Shown: positions 1-5,009 of the stretch, piece by piece
How positions within the stretch are numbered: position 1 is the first letter of the stretch
Layout: every line of letters starts with the position of its first letter
Source: Akkermansiaceae bacterium UBA4145
GTDB lineage: Bacteria; Verrucomicrobiota; Verrucomicrobiia; Verrucomicrobiales; Akkermansiaceae
Length of the DNA: 5,341 bases
Assembly (NCBI GenBank): GCA_002380675.1
Contig: DFWB01000321.1
Span: 1 to 5,341, forward strand
Reading direction: 5' to 3'
The notes under the pieces: model-generated
Database searches by the model: none
Seen by the model: only the letters and a program-made list of their open reading frames with translations
What the model was told of the DNA's origin: nothing
Translations under genes and position numbers: made by a program

Positions 1-1
1 C

Positions 2-1648
2 AGCGAGGAGTTTGCGGCAGGGACAAATCCTCAGGACGATGACTCCGACGATGACGGACTCCTCGACGGAGCAGAGCTCACCGCAGGCACCAACCCGCTC
101 TCGGATGACACCGACGGTGATGGACTGCTGGACGGAGTCGAAACGGGAACTGGTATTCTAGTAGATGCAAATGACACGGGAACTGACCCAACCCTTGCCG
201 ATACCGATGGTGACGGTGCCGGTGATGCCTTTGAAGTCGCCCAGAACACCGATCCGAGTGATCCGAACAGCATCCCTGAGACGCCAGTCGTACAGCCCTC
301 CTTCATTCCGATCAACGAGTTCGTTCCCGGTTCCTACGCACCCGACCGGACTCAACCGGGGCTCAACTATCAGGAGAACCACTATCCTGCTGGAGTGATC
401 CTCAACGGCCAGCCTGAGGGCAACTACAACGCTCATGTCTCTGGCGAACCCGCTCCACTGAGTTCGTTTGACGCGATTGTCCCGTGGGCAAGTCACGGTC
501 CAGACGGAAGCACCATCTCTACCCGGAACGACGCCTTTCTGGACGGTGGCGGCGAAAACTTCACGGTCCGGATCAATGGATACCTCGACATGTCGAGCTT
601 TTCCCCAGGCACCTACAATATCCACCTTGGTGGAGATGATACCAACTACTTCATCATGGACACCGCCGACGGGCAGGTGGTTGCGCAGCACAGCTGCTGC
701 CCGCAAAACCAGGCCACCGCCTTCACGGTTACCGTTCCTGGTGTCTTCCCATTCGACAACGTGTTCGGCGAGCAGACCGGTCTCGACTGGTATGACGTCG
801 GCATCAGTGGCCCCGGCATCGAAGGAATTGTGGCTCTTGGGGACACCGAGAATGGAAGTCCTCCAGTTAACCCAATCGGGGCTCTCATCGAAACAGAGGA
901 CGTGCACAATTTCGCAGTTGCCAATGGTGATGACGGCGGGACCATTGACTTCACATGGAATAGTTTCGCGTCTGAGGTGTATACCGTAGTGAGCTCGACC
1001 GACCCCGCAAATGATGGTCCTCCTACGAGCTGGGAACCTGTCGAGGGGCTGCAGGGCCTGTCTGCGGCCTTACCTCTTAATCGACACAGCATTGCCAGAC
1101 CGGCTGATGCATCTCGGCTCTACCATCTTCTGGCATCGCCAGCACCCTCCCTGTTCTCGGATGATTTTGAATCAGGAGCTGAAGGTTGGACGACCTTCGT
1201 GAATGACGAGAATGGAGCCACCCAGTGGGAGCTGGGTCGACCGGAGGCCTCTACCGGACCTAGCGCGGGTGCCGATGACTCTGCGAACGCCTGGAGCACA
1301 AACCTCGGAGACTATGGGCCGGATTCCAATATCTCTCTGCGGTCTCCCGCCATTGATCTCTCAGGTTTACCCGGAGCGCAAGTGAACCTCGACGTCTTCC
1401 GCGATGCAGATGGGTTCGGAGATATCGTCACCGTCAGATTTCTCCGAGCTGATGACGCGACCCTGCTGGGAGATCCGGCCAATATAGACATGACGGTCTT
1501 CGATACCGAATGGACCTCGATTGAGATTCCGGTTGATGGGGCAGCACTTGGAGAAACCATTCTGATTGAATTCAACTTCCAGAGCGATAGCAGCCCGGAT
1601 GCCTTCAGTGGTATCTCGATCGACAACGTCAGCATCAGCGCTAACTAG
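2..1648 (+). CDS. Large secreted multidomain protein with Asp-rich calcium-binding repeats, C-terminal part (5' end outside window)
   Basis: The frame is open from the first bases to a TAG at 1646-1648, giving 548 residues of a protein that starts upstream. Fragment residues 7-90 are Asp-rich repeats of the form GTNP..DDD.DDDGLLDGAE and DTDGDGLLDGVE, like thrombospondin type 3 / EF-hand-like calcium loops. Residues about 187-280 form a beta-rich segment (NFTVRINGYLD, GTYNIHLGGDD) that resembles PA14-like sandwich domains, with the only two cysteines adjacent at 232-233. Residues about 315-381 carry YTVVSSTDP and SWEPVEGL, a linker-like beta-domain familiar from verrucomicrobial secreted proteins. 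Residues 386-548 (DDFESGAEGW, then SPAIDLSGL and ISIDNVSIS near the end) resemble MAM / immune-inhibitor-A-like jelly-roll domains, usually involved in binding sugars or proteins. The chain ends right after this domain with no PEP-CTERM or LPXTG anchor. Export and calcium binding are inferred; the molecular role is unknown. An enzymatic or adhesin N-terminal part may lie upstream. Confidence 0.85.
   Translation, partial: SEEFAAGTNPQDDDSDDDGLLDGAELTAGTNPLSDDTDGDGLLDGVETGTGILVDANDTGTDPTLADTDGDGAGDAFEVAQNTDPSDPNSIPETPVVQPSFIPINEFVPGSYAPDRTQPGLNYQENHYPAGVILNGQPEGNYNAHVSGEPAPLSSFDAIVPWASHGPDGSTISTRNDAFLDGGGENFTVRINGYLDMSSFSPGTYNIHLGGDDTNYFIMDTADGQVVAQHSCCPQNQATAFTVTVPGVFPFDNVFGEQTGLDWYDVGISGPGIEGIVALGDTENGSPPVNPIGALIETEDVHNFAVANGDDGGTIDFTWNSFASEVYTVVSSTDPANDGPPTSWEPVEGLQGLSAALPLNRHSIARPADASRLYHLLASPAPSLFSDDFESGAEGWTTFVNDENGATQWELGRPEASTGPSAGADDSANAWSTNLGDYGPDSNISLRSPAIDLSGLPGAQVNLDVFRDADGFGDIVTVRFLRADDATLLGDPANIDMTVFDTEWTSIEIPVDGAALGETILIEFNFQSDSSPDAFSGISIDNVSISAN
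20..271 (+). repeat. Asp-rich thrombospondin type 3-like repeats inside the CDS
   Basis: At least three degenerate units can be aligned by translation. Unit one is at about 20-85 (GTNP, DDDSDDDGLLDGAE). Unit two is at about 86-145 (GTNP, DDTDGDGLLDGVE). Unit three is at about 179-244 (GTDP, ADTDGDGAGDAFE). The array closes with TDPSDPNS at about 248-271. Each core has the alternating Asp pattern D.D.DG..D that binds calcium in thrombospondin type 3 and dockerin-like loops. A 10-residue insertion (GTGILVDAND) separates units two and three. The array probably continues upstream of the window. Calcium binding is a family-based inference. Confidence 0.75.
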
Positions 1649-1663
1649 GCCCAACATTTTTTC

Positions 1664-1700
1664 AGGGCGGTGGAGTCTCACAACTTCGCCGCCCTTTTCA
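1664..1700 (+). terminator. Rho-independent-like terminator after the secreted-protein gene
   Basis: The arm AGGGCGG (1664-1670) pairs exactly with CCGCCCT (1689-1695), and the stem may continue inward through wobble pairs (1671-1674 with 1685-1688). The descending arm runs into TTTTCATTTAT, a T-rich tail in the plus direction. It sits 15 bp after the stop of the secreted-protein gene, and its T-tail touches the stop codon of the converging arsJ gene at 1698. In the minus direction the stem is followed by GAAAAAAT rather than T residues, so it should act mainly on plus-strand transcripts. Confidence 0.7.
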
Positions 1701-2930
1701 TTTATCGGCCGCCGCGAGTAGAGCCTCCGACTTTGCCTGCCTTGGTAGCAACCCGGTGAGGGCAGTCGCCACCACCACGAATCCGGTGCTGACCCACAAG
1801 CAGCCCGAAAGACCGTGGAAAAGGTAAATCACCCCGGAGAGAAGGGTTCCAATTAGACGACCTCCTGCATTCGCCATGTAATAGAAGCCAACATTCAGGG
1901 CTACGTCGTCCGAGTCGGTGTAGGCCAGAATCAAATAGGAGTGGATTGCCGAATTCACCGCAAAGACCATACCGAAGAGGGCCAGACCTGCTAAAACTAC
2001 GATTCCCAGATGGAATTCAAGCTCCACCGCTAAGGCCAGAAATCCTGTCACGGCCGCAAGGATTCCCACCCACCTGAGCGCAGAACCAGCCCCCCCATGC
2101 CGCAAGAGTGCGGGCGCCCCTGCCTGTATCAGACCGTAGCCGATAACCCAGGCCGCCATGAAAGACCCCACTGCGGCAAAGCTCCAATTCAAAGTTTCCT
2201 TGAGAAACACCGGTAGTCCCACCACAAACCAGATGTCTCGAGAGCCAAAGAGGAAGAACCGGGCAAACGACAAATAATTCACCTCCCGGCTCTTGGAAAA
2301 GAGCTGCTTGAATTTGACCTTTGCTTTCGATCTACCGAGATCCTGTCGCATGGTCAGTATGCCGCTCAGCAGGACAACAAAGAGCGCCCCGGCCATCATC
2401 CAGAGGGTCCACTGGAAACCAACCCACCCTAGCAGTACGCCTCCGAGAAGAAATCCCACACCCTTGAGCGCATTCTTTGAACCCGTGAGAACTGCAACCC
2501 ATTTGAAGAGGGCACGATTCTCAGCCTCTCGGCTCTCGAGGGCGGGAATCAGCAACTTGACCGCGCTTTTCGAGCTCATCTTGGTGAGATCCTTGGCAAC
2601 TCCCGAGAGTGCCTGAGCAGCCATGACATAGGCGACCGAGAGGGCCTCCAACCAGCCCGGCTGAACAAGCGATAACGCCAGAAGAGCAACTACCTGAGTC
2701 GCCAGCCCTGAAAAGAGGGTGATTTTCAGTCCAAATCTGGATCCTATCCACCCGCCAAGCAGGTTCGTCACTACCCCACAGGCCTCATAAAGAAGAAAAA
2801 GAAATGCCAGTTGAACCGAAGAATACCCGAGGGAGTGAAAGTGGAGCAGGACGAGCATGCGCAAGGCGCCATCCGTCAGGGTAAAGCCCCAGTAGGACGC
2901 CGTAACAATAGTGTAGCTTCGTCTTTCCAT
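1698..2930 (-). CDS. arsJ: ArsJ, organoarsenical (1-arseno-3-phosphoglycerate) MFS exporter
   Basis: This is a 410-residue polytopic inner-membrane protein of the major facilitator superfamily with about 12 hydrophobic segments. It contains the stretches I recognise as typical of ArsJ: YWGFTLTDGALRMLVLLHFH (13-32), LAFLFLLYEACGVVTNLLGG (41-60), GVAKDLTKMSSKSAVK (110-125), SRDIWFVVGLPVFL (230-243) and GFYYMANAGGRLIG (348-361). Family knowledge: ArsJ exports 1-arseno-3-phosphoglycerate made by a partner GAPDH, so the cell gets rid of arsenate without reducing it. The gene lies 28 bp downstream of that GAPDH gene and is the last gene of the operon. An in-frame TTG at 2948 would add six residues, but ATG 2930 is preferred: it has GGAGAG about 8-10 nt upstream, and the protein then begins MERRSYTIVTASYW, as expected for the family. 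No truncation or frameshift is visible. A general sugar or drug transporter is unlikely given the motifs and the neighbour. Confidence 0.95.
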   Translation of the reverse strand: MERRSYTIVTASYWGFTLTDGALRMLVLLHFHSLGYSSVQLAFLFLLYEACGVVTNLLGGWIGSRFGLKITLFSGLATQVVALLALSLVQPGWLEALSVAYVMAAQALSGVAKDLTKMSSKSAVKLLIPALESREAENRALFKWVAVLTGSKNALKGVGFLLGGVLLGWVGFQWTLWMMAGALFVVLLSGILTMRQDLGRSKAKVKFKQLFSKSREVNYLSFARFFLFGSRDIWFVVGLPVFLKETLNWSFAAVGSFMAAWVIGYGLIQAGAPALLRHGGAGSALRWVGILAAVTGFLALAVELEFHLGIVVLAGLALFGMVFAVNSAIHSYLILAYTDSDDVALNVGFYYMANAGGRLIGTLLSGVIYLFHGLSGCLWVSTGFVVVATALTGLLPRQAKSEALLAAADK

Positions 2931-2938
2931 ACTCCCGG

Positions 2939-2944
2939 CTCTCC
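2939..2944 (-). promoter_or_regulatory. Ribosome binding site of arsJ (decides the start)
   Basis: On the minus strand GGAGAG lies 8-10 nt upstream of ATG 2930, in the short gap after the GAPDH stop codon. It lies inside the six-codon extension that a TTG start at 2948 would give, so it argues for ATG 2930 as the real start. It is the only clear Shine-Dalgarno-like site in this operon. Confidence 0.55.
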
Positions 2945-2958
2945 ACAAGAACAGGACG

Positions 2959-3966
2959 TCAGCTCATTAATCCCGCAATCTTGGAAACAAGTTCCATCAT
3001 GCGGCAGGCGTATCCAACTTCATTATCGTACCATACGAGGAGCTTTAACTGAGTCCCGTCGTTCACCATGGTGGAGGGCCCATCCACGATACCCGATCTC
3101 GGATCATTCACAAAATCCGTGGATACCAAGGGCTTCTCCTCAAATCCGAGTATCCCTTTTAATTCCCCATTTGCAGCCTCTCTCAGATACTGGTTGACCT
3201 CCTCCGCTGTCGTATGCCGGGCCAACTCAAACACACAGTCCGTAAGACTAGCATTGAGCAGGGGCAAGCGAACTGCCAGACCATTCAACTTACCCTTCAA
3301 CTCAGGATAAATCATCGTGATGGCCGTGGCCGAACCCGTCGTGGTAGGTATCAATGAATTCAGTGCTGAACGCGCTCTCCGGAAATCCTTATGGGGAGCA
3401 TCAACCACCACCTGTGTGTTGGTCACATCGTGCAGGGTTGTGATCAGCCCATGGACAATTCCAAGCTGCTCCTGAATTACTTTTACCACCGGCGCGATGC
3501 AATTTGTGGTGCAGGAAGCGGCCGTAACCAGATCATGCACCGCGGGATCATATAGGTGGTCATTACAACCCATCACAATATTCAGCTCCTCTTTGACAGG
3601 AGCTGCCACTACGACCTTCCGCACACCACCATCAAAATAGGGTTGAAGCACCTCTCTGGTTCGGAAGGCCCCCGTGCTCTCTACAACCAGATCGATCCCC
3701 ATTCCTGCCCAGTCTACCTCGCCTGGAGTGGCTTTATCGCTAAAAGTCACTTCCCTGCCCCCGACCAGAAAGCGATCCTCTTCCCCTTCAATGTCACGAT
3801 CCCAGCGGCCGTGAACCGTATCATACTCCAGGAGGTGTGCCGCCATTTTGCACCCACCCTTGACCTCGTTAACGTGAACAATCTCTATCCTCTCATCATC
3901 CCACCCCGCCCTGAACCCAAGGCGTCCCACTCTTCCAAATCCATTGATTCCAACTCGTATACTCAT
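2959..3966 (-). CDS. gapdh: ArsJ-associated glyceraldehyde-3-phosphate dehydrogenase (arsenate-detoxifying GAPDH)
   Basis: This 335-residue cytoplasmic enzyme has the usual GAPDH length. The NAD-binding Rossmann motif GINGFGRVGRLGF lies at residues 6-18. The catalytic motif ASCTTNCIAPV is at 150-160 with the nucleophile Cys152, and the partner base His179 lies in TTLHDVTNTQ. The C-terminal WYDNEVGYACRM is at 312-323. RRARSALNSLIPTTTGSAT (196-214) and PLLNASLTDCVFE (235-247) are the form seen in ArsJ-linked GAPDHs. Family knowledge: the enzyme oxidises glyceraldehyde 3-phosphate with NAD+ and can use arsenate instead of phosphate, giving 1-arseno-3-phosphoglycerate for ArsJ to export. The position between arsR and arsJ supports this role rather than central glycolysis. 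The frame stays open upstream to 4083, but that extension would overlap arsR by 92 bp and has no GAPDH-like residues; ATG 3966 puts the Rossmann motif at the normal place. It starts 25 bp after arsR, with an A-rich leader and no clear Shine-Dalgarno site. Confidence 0.95.
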   Translation of the reverse strand: MSIRVGINGFGRVGRLGFRAGWDDERIEIVHVNEVKGGCKMAAHLLEYDTVHGRWDRDIEGEEDRFLVGGREVTFSDKATPGEVDWAGMGIDLVVESTGAFRTREVLQPYFDGGVRKVVVAAPVKEELNIVMGCNDHLYDPAVHDLVTAASCTTNCIAPVVKVIQEQLGIVHGLITTLHDVTNTQVVVDAPHKDFRRARSALNSLIPTTTGSATAITMIYPELKGKLNGLAVRLPLLNASLTDCVFELARHTTAEEVNQYLREAANGELKGILGFEEKPLVSTDFVNDPRSGIVDGPSTMVNDGTQLKLLVWYDNEVGYACRMMELVSKIAGLMS

Positions 3967-3991
3967 TTGTTTTTTGTGTTTTGAATGGTTC

Positions 3992-4327
3992 TTAACAACA
4001 GGACGAAATCTCGTCTCTCCGCCCCGAAGTCGGAAAACAGAGTTCTGGTCGACCCTGACAACAATCCTGAGAAAGAAAGTCAATCAATTGCCGGAAACCC
4101 TCTACGCATACTCCGTAAGAGATCGTCCGTCCGGACCGTTCGGATTCAATCAAGCCGGCCCGGCTCAATTCCTTGAGGTGGAACGACAATGTGGGTTTTG
4201 GAACTTCCATGGTTTCGGCCAATTCCCCGGCACAGAGCCTTTCCGACCGGACCAGCAACCGGAAAACCTCAAGACGCGAAGGGTGCGCGAGAGATGTCAG
4301 GGCCTGCACCGCAGCTTTTATTTCCAT
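3992..4327 (-). CDS. arsR: ArsR-family arsenic-responsive transcriptional repressor with C-terminal Cys cluster
   Basis: This 111-residue winged-helix repressor is of the usual ArsR/SmtB size. HPSRLEVFRLL (15-25) is the first conserved helix, and PKPTLSFHLKELSRAGLIES (43-62) is the recognition helix leading into the wing. The family binds promoter DNA as a dimer and lets go when a metal or metalloid is bound. The E. coli-type ELCVCDLC site is absent; the matching helix reads RLCAGELAETM with one Cys (32). Instead there is DCCQGRPELC at 88-97 (Cys89, Cys90, Cys97), similar to the C-terminal As(III) site known from Acidithiobacillus ferrooxidans ArsR, plus a terminal Cys110-Cys111 pair and Cys74. 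As(III) sensing is inferred from this. The gene is the first of the operon and should regulate itself together with gapdh and arsJ. The ATG lies at, or only a few bases after, the predicted transcription start, and no Shine-Dalgarno site is seen. Confidence 0.93.
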   Translation of the reverse strand: MEIKAAVQALTSLAHPSRLEVFRLLVRSERLCAGELAETMEVPKPTLSFHLKELSRAGLIESERSGRTISYGVCVEGFRQLIDFLSQDCCQGRPELCFPTSGRRDEISSCC

Positions 4328-4336
4328 ACTTATAGA

Positions 4337-4363
4337 ATTATCAAATTATGGGCCTCGAGTCAA
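4337..4363 (-). promoter_or_regulatory. Predicted promoter of the arsR-gapdh-arsJ operon, with AT-rich operator candidate
   Basis: On the minus strand a -35-like TTGACT (4363-4358) and a -10-like GATAAT (4342-4337) are separated by 15 bp, slightly short. The expected start of transcription is near 4330-4328, just before the arsR ATG at 4327, so the mRNA would be leaderless or nearly so. The AT-rich stretch 4329-4350 stands out from its GC-richer surroundings and holds the direct repeat AATTATCA / AATTATGG (4336-4351, plus-strand reading). It overlaps the -10 region, where an ArsR operator is usually found. I see no strong perfect palindrome, so the operator is only a candidate. Confidence 0.45.
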
Positions 4364-4428
4364 TTCGTGACCGCAGATGACATCACACCCAGCGCGCTAG
4401 ACTCAGATAGTTGCCCTGTTTGACAGGA

Positions 4429-4456
4429 TTGACCTCTCTCATCCCGGTGGTAATCT
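4429..4456 (+). promoter_or_regulatory. Predicted promoter of the Cys-rich protein / RND adaptor unit
   Basis: The plus strand has TTGACC (4429-4434), a 16-bp spacer and TAATCT (4451-4456). The latter keeps the three most conserved -10 positions (T, A and final T). Transcription would start near 4463, about 10 nt before ATG 4474. A perfect TTGACA (4420-4425) lies nine bases upstream of the first box, making the tandem TTGACAGGATTGACC, but 25 bp from TAATCT is too far for it to act as that promoter's -35. The site is divergent from the arsR promoter, with the two -35 boxes about 65 bp apart. Confidence 0.4.
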
Positions 4457-4473
4457 AGGTTGTGCTGCAGAGA

Positions 4474-4881
4474 ATGACAGGATCTAGCCTGACTCTGGCG
4501 ATGATCGCTCTCATCGTTCTGCGTATCCCTGCCTTGGGCTTCTGCCCCTGCGAACAGGATCTGACCCTGAACAATGGGTTCTGCTGTCACGAAGACAGCA
4601 CCCTCGCCGATTCCGATTGTTGCTCGAGCGCGCCTCTTGAAACGGTCAATTTATGCAAGGACTGCCTAATCGTCCTGTCACTCGACCCAGGTGATTTCAA
4701 CTGGTCTGGGTCCCAAGCTCAGCTACCTAACCTCAAAGAAGCTCCTTCAGCTCTACCGGCAGGAATACAGAGCAACTTTCAGCCCGGGCAATCGCCCCCT
4801 TTTCTCCATGGTCTCAGCCGTGGATCTGAGCCACCGGGACGACCTATGGTTCTCAGACAGACGGGGATCCTGAGACTTTGA
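4474..4881 (+). CDS. Small exported Cys-rich protein of unknown function, next to an RND adaptor
   Basis: This 135-residue protein begins with a hydrophobic segment (SLTLAMIALIVLRIPALGF, 5-23) that looks like a Sec signal peptide with a possible cut after ALG. Eight cysteines follow within 41 residues: Cys24-Pro-Cys26, Cys37-Cys38-His, Cys49-Cys50 and Cys61-Lys-Asp-Cys64. The rest (about 66-135) has DPGDFNWSG (71-79), is Pro/Gln/Ser-rich and has no Cys. The pattern suggests a periplasmic metal- or metalloid-binding protein, or one held by disulfides; neither is shown. I do not recognise a characterised family, but short proteins of the type 'signal - FCPCEQ - CC - CC - CxxC' beside efflux genes seem familiar from Verrucomicrobiota. 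A GTG at 4462 would add four residues, but it falls at or before the predicted transcription start; ATG 4474 is preferred. It is divergent from arsR and 128 bp upstream of the adaptor gene, probably in one transcript. Confidence 0.7.
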   Translation: MTGSSLTLAMIALIVLRIPALGFCPCEQDLTLNNGFCCHEDSTLADSDCCSSAPLETVNLCKDCLIVLSLDPGDFNWSGSQAQLPNLKEAPSALPAGIQSNFQPGQSPPFLHGLSRGSEPPGRPMVLRQTGILRL

Positions 4882-5009
4882 CTGACGCGTAACCGGCAGA
4901 ATCTTTGCCGTCGCCAATCCGCTATTCGTCGCTCCTGCCAGCGGCGTAGCTATCTCATCCGGGCACTACCTTCCCGGTCAACTTCCGGCCTCTAATCCCG
5001 GTCCTCTCA

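Noticed and set aside
20..271. Possible CRISPR or tandem DNA repeat
   Set aside because: The repetition is at the protein level (Asp-rich calcium loops) with degenerate DNA, no constant-length repeats or spacers, and an open reading frame throughout.
158..907. 249-codon open frame on the minus strand
   Set aside because: It lies opposite the secreted-protein gene, whose Asp-rich and beta-domain sequence is clearly coding; the minus-strand translation has no recognisable domain and is a shadow of biased codon use.
2811..3197. 128-codon plus-strand open frame across the arsJ/gapdh junction
   Set aside because: It is antisense to two strongly supported genes and has no family resemblance.
3967..4083. 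39-residue N-terminal extension of the GAPDH frame up to 4083
   Set aside because: It would overlap arsR by 92 bp, has no GAPDH-like residues, and would displace the Rossmann motif that normally begins within the first ten residues; ATG 3966 fits the family.
3944..4423. 159-codon plus-strand open frame across arsR and its promoter
   Set aside because: It runs antisense to arsR, the arsR-gapdh junction and the promoter, with no recognisable domain; arsR on the other strand has full family motifs.
4691..4873. 60-codon plus-strand frame overlapping the end of the Cys-rich gene, possible sign of a frameshift
   Set aside because: The main frame continues to a plausible end (VLRQTGILRL) and the alternative frame has no better features, so no frameshift is needed.
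4894..4910. Small hairpin CGGCA...TGCCG between the Cys-rich and adaptor genes
   Set aside because: It has only a five-pair stem with a 7-nt loop and no T-tail, so it is not convincing as a terminator; the rest of 4882-5009 shows no gene or clear promoter.
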